The position numbers and the translations under genes are program-made. The notes beneath the pieces were generated by a model that did not search any database, was not told the origin of the DNA, and saw only the letters and a list, made by a program, of their open reading frames with translations. Below, piece by piece: positions 8,100 through 15,203 of a stretch of 22,275 bases of DNA. The stretch covers positions 1 to 22,275 of the forward strand of contig DAIEQP010000390.1 of the NCBI GenBank assembly GCA_027347805.1, read 5' to 3'. Numbering within the stretch: position 1 is the first letter of the stretch; every line of letters begins with the position of its first letter. Source of the DNA: Ignavibacteria bacterium (GTDB lineage Bacteria > Bacteroidota > Ignavibacteria > Ignavibacteriales > Melioribacteraceae).

Positions 8100-8128
8100 T
8101 TGATTTCCTTTCCCGCTTGCAGTAATTT
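8100..8128 (+). promoter_or_regulatory. Candidate promoter for the metallo-hydrolase gene
   Basis: TTGATT at 8100-8105 and TAATTT at 8123-8128 are separated by exactly 17 bases, 45 bases before the ATG at 8173. This is a plausible sigma70-like pair in the 113-base divergent gap. No TAnnTTTG element was found here, so the call is weak. Confidence 0.25.
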
Positions 8129-8172
8129 ATAAAAAGATTCTTCTCTTCACAAAACTATTTGAAAGGAATATC

Positions 8173-9087
8173 ATGAAACTAACACGAAAAGACTTTTTGA
8201 GATCAAGTTTGATATTAAGCGGAGGAATATTTTTGCCGGTTCAAAAAAGCTGGGGGCGTTTTTTAGATGAACCCAAAGGATTCAGAACGATTGGCGCCAA
8301 TACAGGAATATTTTCCGAAAAAGGGGGCACAATTGGCTGGTATATTTCAAACGATGCGCTTGTAGTTATCGACAGCCAATATCCCGACAGCGCTAAGAAC
8401 TTTATGAGCGGAGTAAGACAAAAAACCGATCGTAAAATTGATATTGTTTTTAATACTCATCATCACGGCGATCACACATCTGGAAATATTTATCTTAAAG
8501 ATTTTGCTGTAAAAATTGTAGCTCATGAAAACTGTAAAATGCTTCAGGAGAAGAATGACAAGAAAGATCCAAATAACCCACAGGTTTATGCAGACACTAC
8601 TTTTAGTGAAACCTGGAGTCAGGATTTAGGAAAGGAAAAAGTTACAGCCGCATATTTTGGCCCCGCACATACCGGCGGCGATTCTGTTATTCATTTTGAA
8701 AATGAAAACGTTGCACATGTCGGTGATTTAGTTTTCAACAAGACTTATCCTTTTATTGATTCCAATGGAGGCGGAACAATTAAAAACTGGCCGAATGTGT
8801 TGAATAAAATTATAGCTCGTTATTCAAAAGAGACTAAATTTATTTTTGGTCATTCAATCAGCGATGATTTACTTGTGGGTTCTGCTGATGATTTGCGCAA
8901 CATGGCAAATTATTTAACGGCGCTACACGAATTTGTTGCTTCTGAAATTAAAAAAGGAAAAAATAAGGAGGAAATTGCATCCGCTCCGGGAGTTCCTGGT
9001 TTCATCGACTTGAAAGAAAGATGGAATGGCGCACAAAAAATGAATTTAGAAAAAGCTTACGATGAGTTGTCAAAAGAAATTAAGTAA
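8173..9087 (+). CDS. Exported metallo-beta-lactamase-fold hydrolase
   Basis: A 304-residue MBL-fold protein with a complete di-metal site: HHHGDH (96-101, i.e. HxHxDH), His166 (AHTGGD), Asp185 (HVGDLVF) and His227 (FGHS). The N-terminus TRKDFLR followed by a hydrophobic stretch resembles a twin-arginine signal with one Arg replaced by Lys, so export by Tat or Sec is likely. Metal-loaded MBL proteins often use Tat. The architecture matches the broad cyclase/quinoprotein-relay MBL group more than a dedicated beta-lactamase, and the substrate is unknown. AAAGGA about 6 bases before the ATG supports the start. It is a single-gene unit: divergent from the YCII gene and closed by a terminator about 40 bases downstream. 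Confidence 0.9.
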   Translation: MKLTRKDFLRSSLILSGGIFLPVQKSWGRFLDEPKGFRTIGANTGIFSEKGGTIGWYISNDALVVIDSQYPDSAKNFMSGVRQKTDRKIDIVFNTHHHGDHTSGNIYLKDFAVKIVAHENCKMLQEKNDKKDPNNPQVYADTTFSETWSQDLGKEKVTAAYFGPAHTGGDSVIHFENENVAHVGDLVFNKTYPFIDSNGGGTIKNWPNVLNKIIARYSKETKFIFGHSISDDLLVGSADDLRNMANYLTALHEFVASEIKKGKNKEEIASAPGVPGFIDLKERWNGAQKMNLEKAYDELSKEIK

Positions 9088-9120
9088 TACTTCTAACAAA
9101 GAACGTAGAAGAACCACTTT

Positions 9121-9154
9121 AAAAAAAACGGGGTTGATAACCTCGTTTTTTTTT
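9121..9154 (+). terminator. Rho-independent terminator after the metallo-hydrolase gene
   Basis: An eight-pair stem, ACGGGGTT/AACCTCGT (one G-U pair), closes on a GAT loop at 9136-9138. It is preceded by a run of A and followed by eight T at 9147-9154. The A-run and T-run can extend the stem. The gene stop is 34 bases upstream. This is a textbook intrinsic terminator. Confidence 0.85.
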
Positions 9155-9223
9155 ATGTAAAAATTTTTCTCTTTTCAATGCGTCTAACATTCTGCAATTT
9201 GGTACTAATCAAAAGGGTTTACT

Positions 9224-10030
9224 ATGAGAATTTATCTTTACGCAGCAATAATTTTATTGCTTGCAATTTCAGGATGTAATGATGATATATTTTCACCAAT
9301 CACTGATTCGCAAACCGTGATTAAAGATGATTCGACATCAGTAACGCTTAAATATGATCAGTCTATTTTAATCAACAATGAACTGACAATAGGATTTAAC
9401 GGTGTGCCGACTGATTCAAGGTGCCCAATTAATGCTATGTGTGTCTGGGCCGGCGATGGCGAAGTAAAACTTTCGTTGAAAAAGGGAAGCGAAATTAGAA
9501 TTGTTTCTCTTCATACAACTCTCGATCCCAAAATCATTATTTATGACAATTATGAAATTCAATTGATACAACTGCTTCCCTCTCGTATGGCGGGTGTTTC
9601 AGTTAAGCAAGAAGATTATAGTGTGGGACTTAAAATAAAATACAAAAGCCCATTTAAGGTAAAATCAGTTTATTTAATTGATGGGCAAAGTGAATCATTA
9701 ATAACAAAAGATCCGTTAGTAATAAATGATGCGGTGATTAATCAAAATATTTTAACACTCTCCTTTGGTTATAGCGGAGGATGTAAAGAACACATTATTA
9801 ATTTGTTTGCTTATACTGGTATAATGAAATCAAACCCACCGCAAATGTCTCTTGTTATATCGCATCAATCAAATAAAGATAATTGTGAGGCGTATTATAC
9901 TGGAAAAATTCAGTTTGATTTAACCTCACTAAAAAATTATTTGGCGGGATATGAGAAAGTACTATTAAACATCAGTAATGTTGATGGCGTGCCTATTAAA
10001 CAATCGCCTCTTCTGCTTAACCTTAAGTAA
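9224..10030 (+). CDS. Hypothetical lipoprotein with DSRCP and GGCKEH cysteine motifs
   Basis: A 268-residue lipoprotein with lipobox ISGC (Cys18). Two segments are visible. The N-terminal one (about 40-145) carries DSRCPINAMCVWAGDGEV, a two-cysteine pattern I recall from uncharacterised lipoproteins of Bacteroidota and other phyla. The C-terminal one (about 146-268) carries FGYSGGCKEHIINLF and a further cysteine in KDNCEAYY, so each part could form its own disulfide. No catalytic motif is recognised and function is unknown. AAAAGGG about 7 bases before the ATG supports the start. Its last 8 bases overlap the end of trmB on the other strand, and no terminator separates the two convergent genes. 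Confidence 0.82.
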   Translation: MRIYLYAAIILLLAISGCNDDIFSPITDSQTVIKDDSTSVTLKYDQSILINNELTIGFNGVPTDSRCPINAMCVWAGDGEVKLSLKKGSEIRIVSLHTTLDPKIIIYDNYEIQLIQLLPSRMAGVSVKQEDYSVGLKIKYKSPFKVKSVYLIDGQSESLITKDPLVINDAVINQNILTLSFGYSGGCKEHIINLFAYTGIMKSNPPQMSLVISHQSNKDNCEAYYTGKIQFDLTSLKNYLAGYEKVLLNISNVDGVPIKQSPLLLNLK

Positions 10031-10667
10031 AAGAAAAGGTTATTAGTTTTATTTTCTTTTCATTTTCCAGATGCATTTTTTCGTACTTGGTTTTAATTGT
10101 CTTTTCGTAATCTAAATTTGATGCTGAATATAAATCTTCCGTTGCAAATACTAATTTCAGATTTTCTTCACTAATTATTTTTAAGGTATACTCATAAAGA
10201 GTATCATCATCGGTTTTTAAATTTACTTTTCCATTGCTTGTTAGGATTGATTTATAAATTTGTAAAAACCGCGGGTGAGTTAATCTTTTTTTAATGCTAC
10301 CATTTCTTGGATATGGATCCGGAAATGTAATCCAGATTTCTTCTGCTTTAAGATTTTTGAAAACTTCTTCAAGTTTTTCTGCATATGCAATAAGAAATGC
10401 AACATTACTAACGTTTAGTGTAGTAGCATTTTTTGAAGCATTCCATAATCTGTTCGGCTTTCTATCAATACCAATAAAATTTCTTTCCGGAAAATTAATC
10501 GCAAGATTAATCGAATAATCCGCCTGTCCGCAGCCGAGTTCAATTGTTAAAGGTTGTTCTTTTAAAAAATATTTTTGCAGATCTGATTCAACATTTATAT
10601 TGCTGAAATCAAATACGTTACTAAAAGTTCTTACCTGAGCAATTTTGATGTGTTTTTTTCTTGGCAT
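10023..10667 (-). CDS. trmB: tRNA (guanine-N7-)-methyltransferase TrmB
   Basis: A 214-residue SAM-dependent methyltransferase that forms m7G at tRNA position 46 in the variable loop. Class I methyltransferase motif I is visible as IELGCGQADYS (42-52) and the acidic ribose-binding strand as FIGIDRK (64-70). The TrmB signature is FPDPYP (115-120), followed by the basic KKRLTHPRFL and later KTDDDTLYEY. Length matches the family. It overlaps the plus-strand lipoprotein by 8 bases at the 3' end and starts 30 bases after the PadR gene stop, so it may be cotranscribed with padR. Confidence 0.95.
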   Translation of the reverse strand: MPRKKHIKIAQVRTFSNVFDFSNINVESDLQKYFLKEQPLTIELGCGQADYSINLAINFPERNFIGIDRKPNRLWNASKNATTLNVSNVAFLIAYAEKLEEVFKNLKAEEIWITFPDPYPRNGSIKKRLTHPRFLQIYKSILTSNGKVNLKTDDDTLYEYTLKIISEENLKLVFATEDLYSASNLDYEKTIKTKYEKMHLENEKKIKLITFSFT

Positions 10668-10697
10668 TAGAAAAGTATAATTAAGCTCGAAGAAATA

Positions 10698-11279
10698 TTA
10701 AATCATGCGCATATCAAACGGTGAAAAATCTGAAATACTATTCCTTATGTTCAGATCTCTTATTAATTCTTTTACTGTTTTAATTTCTGCTTCAATTAAA
10801 TGCTGCCTATGTTTCAACATTGATAAAGCAGTAAATGCAATTTTTCCCGAATCCATTTCAAAACTTAAAATTTGTTTTCTTATTGAATAAAAGTTTGCTT
10901 CCAATCTTTCAAGTTTTTTCTTTAATTTCTGTTGAACCTCCTGCTTACTTAAATTATGCATAAGTAAAATTCCAATATCAAACCCGGAAGAGCTGCTTTG
11001 ATCTTCCTCAAGATATGCTGTGATTGAAGAATGGAGTTCAGATTCCCCTTCGCTTGAAATAGAATAGATTGTCTTCTCTGGTAAATTGCTATCCTTTTCC
11101 GTTCTTCCCTGAATTAATCCCTTTTTCTTCAAATTATTAATCGTTGCATATACTGTAGAGTCTGCCATTGGCAGCCATTTTTTTGTTTGCAGTTCGCTTA
11201 ACATTTTTGTGATGTCGTAAGGATTTCTTTCTCTCTCTGCAAGTATTCCGAGAATCAAGGTTGCTAATTTTGACAGCAT
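10698..11279 (-). CDS. PadR family transcriptional regulator
   Basis: From the ATG at 11279 this is a 193-residue PadR-type repressor. The winged helix spans about residues 1-80: KLATLILGILAERERNPYDITKML, then a recognition region (STVYATINNLKKKGLI) and the wing (EKTIYSISSEGESEL). A long C-terminal dimerisation domain follows (about 95-185, amphipathic and lysine/glutamate rich). A GTG at 11294 would add 5 residues, but relatives start at MLSKLATLILG-like sequence. Neither start has a good Shine-Dalgarno site. PadR proteins usually respond to a phenolic or toxic ligand and repress a neighbouring gene. The adjacent candidates are the SIR2-like gene upstream and trmB downstream; its real target is unknown. 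Confidence 0.9.
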   Translation of the reverse strand: MLSKLATLILGILAERERNPYDITKMLSELQTKKWLPMADSTVYATINNLKKKGLIQGRTEKDSNLPEKTIYSISSEGESELHSSITAYLEEDQSSSSGFDIGILLMHNLSKQEVQQKLKKKLERLEANFYSIRKQILSFEMDSGKIAFTALSMLKHRQHLIEAEIKTVKELIRDLNIRNSISDFSPFDMRMI

Positions 11280-11350
11280 ATAATAATGAACCACTATTGT
11301 TTAGAACTAGTATAAAGATAGAGTTGATTTTACAATAATTCAACCTGAAT

Positions 11351-12478
11351 TTAGAAAATCTTTGAAAAAGTGGATTCCTGCTCTAAAAATTCTTCAAATG
11401 ATGAATAGATAAATCTGACATGGTGTGTAAGAGATTGGTAATTTAATTCCATTGAAGTTTTCTTTTTGGGATTGATAACAATTATTTCTTTTTTGTCATC
11501 AATATTTTTTTTGAGAAGCGCTTTAACATGTATGTCGGCGTTTGAAAGTGAATAACCTATAAAAACAATTCTCTTTGCAACTCGAATTTCTTTTGCCGCT
11601 TCAGTAATTAATTGGGAAATTACCGGGTGTGTTAGAGATTTTAAGTGAGATGGTGCCATTATTACTGTTTGAAATTCGGTTCCATCAATAGGACACGAAT
11701 ATTCATATTCGGTATTTTCGGGATAGGTATAACCCATAAATTTACCCCGATTCAAATCAATTTTCCGATCCCAGGGTGTTAACAATGTTTGCCCGCAGCA
11801 GGTACAATACTTCCAATTAAGGCTTCCATGAATTTTAATAATTTTAAAAAGTGATGGATCTGCATGTATATTTGTTCTAACCGGCTCTCTGGGATTTATC
11901 CAAAAATTATAGGTTTTCAACTCATCGTTTTTTTCGTAATTCATCAAAGGTATGCAATAATCAATGAATCCTTTTTGTGATTTAAAAACAAAATCGAAAG
12001 CTTGTTCAAGAAGTGTATCATAATTAAGCGTTATGATAGAAGAATTTTTATTTCGATTTAAAATCATCTCCCAAAATTTATGATAGTATGGACTGCTTTT
12101 ATCTGTTCTAAGATTTACTACATAATGAATGAGTTTTATTAAATACTCTTTAATGTCTCTAATTTTTTCTAATGTGTATTTCGAGCTTAAGCTTTCGTTA
12201 TGCTGAATAAAATAATCGATAAATCCAAAAACAGCTTCAAGTTGCGGAAATTCTTTTCGTTCAAGATCAAATTTAAAATTCTGTTTTATAAACTCGCTTA
12301 CAATTTTCCCGATCTGTGAATCTTCGATTTCCTTAATCTCGCCGGAAATTATCATTGGTAGAAGTTCGCTTTGAACAGGTACTCCATCGGGATTGGAAGC
12401 TCCTGCGCCCAAGATAAAAACGGTATCTCTTACCTGGTGATATCTAAGAAATGATTCTTGGTGTATATCAGCATTCAC
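11351..12478 (-). CDS. SIR2-like NAD-binding domain protein
   Basis: A solitary SIR2-superfamily protein of about 375 residues (numbering here from the GTG start). Visible motifs are the NAD-binding FILGAGASNPDG (21-32), the core TLNYDTLLEQAF (150-161), KIHGSLNW with the likely catalytic His217, and the closing nucleotide-binding IGYSLSNADIHVKALL (308-323). Cysteines C225, C227, C228 and C262 suggest an incomplete zinc site, lacking the second cysteine of a CxxC pair. Sequences of this type are often NAD hydrolases in anti-phage systems rather than deacetylases, but no partner gene is present. The start is uncertain: there is no ATG before the NAD motif. GTG at 12478 with a weak AGG upstream is chosen; TTG at 12508 would add 10 residues. 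It lies about 80 bases after rsmG and 71 before padR. Confidence 0.85.
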   Translation of the reverse strand: MNADIHQESFLRYHQVRDTVFILGAGASNPDGVPVQSELLPMIISGEIKEIEDSQIGKIVSEFIKQNFKFDLERKEFPQLEAVFGFIDYFIQHNESLSSKYTLEKIRDIKEYLIKLIHYVVNLRTDKSSPYYHKFWEMILNRNKNSSIITLNYDTLLEQAFDFVFKSQKGFIDYCIPLMNYEKNDELKTYNFWINPREPVRTNIHADPSLFKIIKIHGSLNWKYCTCCGQTLLTPWDRKIDLNRGKFMGYTYPENTEYEYSCPIDGTEFQTVIMAPSHLKSLTHPVISQLITEAAKEIRVAKRIVFIGYSLSNADIHVKALLKKNIDDKKEIIVINPKKKTSMELNYQSLTHHVRFIYSSFEEFLEQESTFSKIF

Positions 12479-12557
12479 TTTAAGCCTATAAAATAAGGTC
12501 AATCTCAACTTGCATGATAAAAATAACGCACTTTGATAAGAAAGGAAACAAATTAAA

Positions 12558-13238
12558 TTATTTATTTATTTCGATAAGGACTAGTTTTTTTCCTTTTTCA
12601 TTTCTGATGTTGGTTGGTTTGTAGGCAAGTTCAAAAATAGTAGATTTTTTTATATGCGCTTTATATTTCAATTCCATTGTTTTGAATTCATCAGCTAGAT
12701 CTCCTCCTTTCAAAGCAATAAGGAAAGCCTTTTCTTTTATCAATGGAAGTGAATATCTAAAAAGAATTATTAACGGAACAGTAGCTCTGCTTACCACAAG
12801 ATCAAATGAGTTGGAATATTTACTAATAAATTCTTCCCCTTCAACTCTGGAGTTTTCAGCTGTTAAGTTATTCAATTTTAACTTACTTATAAATTCCTTA
12901 ACTGCTTCAATTTTTTTTGCTGTTGAATCTACAAGAACACCTTTTAAAACAGGACGATTGATTGCTAAGGGAATACCGGGAAACCCACCACCGGTACCAA
13001 TATCTAAAAATTTTGAAACCTTAGGAGGCAAAAATTCACTTACAAAAGCAGAAATGAATACATGATTCTCGATTACTTTTGCAATATCACGACGAGAAAC
13101 AAGATTAAGTTTACTGTTTTTTTGTGCAATTAGATTGGCAAATTGAGCAAGTCTTTCTAACTGATACTCATCCGGATTTAATCCGTTTTCCCAGAAAAGA
13201 ACTTTTAATTCTCTTAAATACTGTTCTAATAGATCCAA
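12558..13238 (-). CDS. rsmG: 16S rRNA (guanine527-N7)-methyltransferase RsmG
   Basis: A 226-residue RsmG (GidB), which makes m7G527 in 16S rRNA. The SAM-binding motif is clear in FLDIGTGGGFPGIPLAI (77-93), with the next acidic strand GVLVDSTAKKIEAV. Further family segments are NLVSRRDI near the N-terminus and DLVVSRAT in the middle. The start codon appears to be TTG at 13238, since no in-frame ATG or GTG was found between the mnmG stop and the conserved region. It follows mnmG by 14 bases, the classic gidA-gidB order, and is presumably cotranscribed with it. Loss of this enzyme gives streptomycin resistance in other bacteria (family knowledge). Confidence 0.95.
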   Translation of the reverse strand: MDLLEQYLRELKVLFWENGLNPDEYQLERLAQFANLIAQKNSKLNLVSRRDIAKVIENHVFISAFVSEFLPPKVSKFLDIGTGGGFPGIPLAINRPVLKGVLVDSTAKKIEAVKEFISKLKLNNLTAENSRVEGEEFISKYSNSFDLVVSRATVPLIILFRYSLPLIKEKAFLIALKGGDLADEFKTMELKYKAHIKKSTIFELAYKPTNIRNEKGKKLVLIEINK

Positions 13239-13252
13239 ATAGAAACTCAGAA

Positions 13253-15130
13253 TTAGCTTTTCAAATATACTAATAAAACTGAAATATCTGAAGGAGTTAC
13301 TCCTGAAATTCGCGCAGCCTGACCAATTGATCTTGGCTTTACCTTCATAAGTTTCTCACGTCCTTCTGTTGACATAGTCTTTATATTAAGATAATTGAAA
13401 TTTAATGGAATATTAATCTTCTCCAACTTCTCCATTTTTTCAACTAACTCCTGCTGGCGTTGAATATATCCTTCATATTTCAGTTCAATTTCTACTTGTT
13501 CTAATGCAGTGTCATTAATCAACAATTTCTTGGCAAAATCATTTTCCGATCCTGGTAATTCAGATAATAATTCTCTGAGGGTTAATTCTGGTCTGCGAAC
13601 CAGTTTACCAATTATTTCTGAATTTTCTAAAAGTGGTGTCTCTTTCTTCTCTAGTAATCGATTAACCGAGTGAGGGGAAATTCGGGTGCTATTCAAAAAC
13701 TCAATAGATTTTGTTATAAGAATTTCTTTCTCTTTTAATTCATTGTATTGTTCTTTTGATATTAATCCAAGTTCATAACCATATTTCATTAATCTTCTAT
13801 CCGAATTATCCTGCCTTAACAACAACCTATGCTCAGCTCTAGAAGTAAACATTCTATAGGGTTCATTTGTAGATTTACCCACAAGATCATCTATTAATAC
13901 ACCTATATAAGATTCGCTTCTTGCTAAAACCAGCTCTTTCCTTTTTTGAATTTTAAGAGCTGCATTTATACCAGCAATGATTCCCTGCCCTGCCGCTTCC
14001 TCGTATCCTGAAGTGCCATTAATCTGGCCGGCAAAGTACAATCCTTGAATAAGTTTTGCCTCAAGTGTAAGATCAACCTGGTGTGGAGGAAAATAATCAT
14101 ATTCAACAGCATACCCCGGACGAACCATCTCAGCATTTTCTAAGCCTTTAATATTTCTTAAAGCTTCATATTGAATTTCGGCCGGAAGCGATGAGGAGAA
14201 CCCATTTAAATAGATCAGCTCTGAATCCAGTCCTTCTGGTTCCAAAAATAATTGGTGCCGTTCTTTATCTGAGAATCTAACAACTTTATCTTCAATTGAA
14301 GGACAATATCTTGGTCCAACACCAGAAATCAATCCAGTAAAAAGCGGAGATCTGTCAAAACCTTTTTCAAGAATTTTGTGAACCTTCATATCTGTATAAG
14401 TTATGTGGCAGCTAATCTGTGGCTGATATGGAAATTTTTCTTTCGGTGTTCTTAAAGAAAATGGTTTGGGATTTACATCACCTGGTTGTTCATCAAGTAT
14501 ATTCCAATTGATAGAATCTTTTTTTAATCTTGGTGGCGTTCCAGTTTTAAGACGGCCACTTTCAAAACCCATAGCAACCAAAGATTCTGTTAGACCCACT
14601 GCGGGTTGTTCTCCAAACCTACCGCCTTTTGTTGAAGTTAACCCGGTGTGCATTAGCCCATTTAGGAAGGTACCGGAACAAACAACAAGTGCTTTACAAT
14701 TTATTTCTTCTCCCTTTGCTGTTTTTATTCCAACTAGAATTTTGTTTTCTTCAAAGGCAGAAAATATTGAGTCTTCGATAATTTCCAAATTCGGAATTGT
14801 ATTTACAATCCTCTCTGCTTCTTCCGAATAAAGTTTTCTATCTGATTGACATCTTCCAGCCCAAACTGCCGGACCCTTTGATTTATTCAATGTCCGGAAC
14901 TGAATACCTGTTCGATCGGCAATCAACCCCATCATTCCACCCAATGCATCAATTTCGTGGACTAAATGCCCTTTGGCACTTCCACCGATTGCCGGATTGT
15001 ATGACATTCTTCCAACAGCATGTCTATCCATTGTGACCAGAGCAACAGAACAGCCCATAATTGCTGCAGATGTTGCCGCTTCAATTCCGGCATGCCCAGC
15101 CCCAACTACAATTACATCAAAACTTCTCAT
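13253..15130 (-). CDS. mnmG: tRNA uridine-5-carboxymethylaminomethyl modification enzyme MnmG
   Basis: A 625-residue full-length MnmG (GidA), the FAD-dependent partner of MnmE. Together they install cmnm5U at the wobble position 34 of certain tRNAs. The N-terminal dinucleotide-binding motif is VVGAGHAGIEAA (8-19). Family signatures follow: TLNKSKGPAVW, GTPPRLKKDS, GPRYCPSIEDKV with FLEPEG, and GQINGTSGYEEAAGQG. The helical C-terminal domain that contacts MnmE and tRNA is present to the end. AAAGGA 6 bases before the ATG supports the start. A parS-like site sits 12 bases upstream of the start. Gene order mnmE-mnmG-rsmG is conserved widely and often lies near the replication origin. Confidence 0.97.
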   Translation of the reverse strand: MRSFDVIVVGAGHAGIEAATSAAIMGCSVALVTMDRHAVGRMSYNPAIGGSAKGHLVHEIDALGGMMGLIADRTGIQFRTLNKSKGPAVWAGRCQSDRKLYSEEAERIVNTIPNLEIIEDSIFSAFEENKILVGIKTAKGEEINCKALVVCSGTFLNGLMHTGLTSTKGGRFGEQPAVGLTESLVAMGFESGRLKTGTPPRLKKDSINWNILDEQPGDVNPKPFSLRTPKEKFPYQPQISCHITYTDMKVHKILEKGFDRSPLFTGLISGVGPRYCPSIEDKVVRFSDKERHQLFLEPEGLDSELIYLNGFSSSLPAEIQYEALRNIKGLENAEMVRPGYAVEYDYFPPHQVDLTLEAKLIQGLYFAGQINGTSGYEEAAGQGIIAGINAALKIQKRKELVLARSESYIGVLIDDLVGKSTNEPYRMFTSRAEHRLLLRQDNSDRRLMKYGYELGLISKEQYNELKEKEILITKSIEFLNSTRISPHSVNRLLEKKETPLLENSEIIGKLVRRPELTLRELLSELPGSENDFAKKLLINDTALEQVEIELKYEGYIQRQQELVEKMEKLEKINIPLNFNYLNIKTMSTEGREKLMKVKPRSIGQAARISGVTPSDISVLLVYLKS

Positions 15131-15141
15131 TTAATTCCTTT

Positions 15142-15157
15142 CGTTTCACATGAAACA
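15142..15157. promoter_or_regulatory. parS-like site 1
   Basis: CGTTTCACATGAAACA differs from the widespread ParB site TGTTTCACGTGAAACA at the first base and at one central base (CG to CA). The arms GTTTCA and TGAAAC are perfect. It lies in the mnmE-mnmG gap, 12 bases before the mnmG ATG and just upstream of its ribosome binding site. A second copy follows 46 bases away. Confidence 0.6.
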
Positions 15158-15187
15158 GCCTTAATAAAAAGTCTAATTCAAAAGCTC

Positions 15188-15203
15188 AGTTTCACATGAA
15201 ACA
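15188..15203. promoter_or_regulatory. parS-like site 2
   Basis: AGTTTCACATGAAACA has the same 14-base core as site 1 and ends at the base next to the mnmE stop codon. The identical non-canonical centre (CA) in both copies suggests that it is the real local recognition sequence rather than decay. ParB binding is inferred from the match and from the gidA/gidB neighbourhood. Confidence 0.6.

Noticed and set aside
11137..11343. 68-codon minus-strand frame upstream of and into padR
   Set aside because: It overlaps the PadR DNA-binding region in another frame and has no start signal or similarity.
11351..12478. Complete Thoeris-like or other named defence system
   Set aside because: Only a single SIR2-like gene is present. 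No TIR, SLOG, HerA or Argonaute partner lies nearby.
12682..13065. Open frame of 127 codons on the plus strand
   Set aside because: It lies wholly antisense to rsmG, has no recognisable domain, and its composition is that of a mirrored coding frame.
14974..14996. Sigma54 promoter-like TGGCAC...TTGC
   Set aside because: The spacer is too long (9 bases after TGGCAC instead of 5) and it lies inside mnmG.
14466..15036. Two overlapping open frames on the plus strand
   Set aside because: Both are antisense to the strongly conserved mnmG and show no domain or ribosome binding site.
15131..15203. Replication origin at the parS-like pair
   Set aside because: No DnaA-box cluster, dnaA gene or AT-rich unwinding region is visible. 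The sites suggest proximity to an origin at most.
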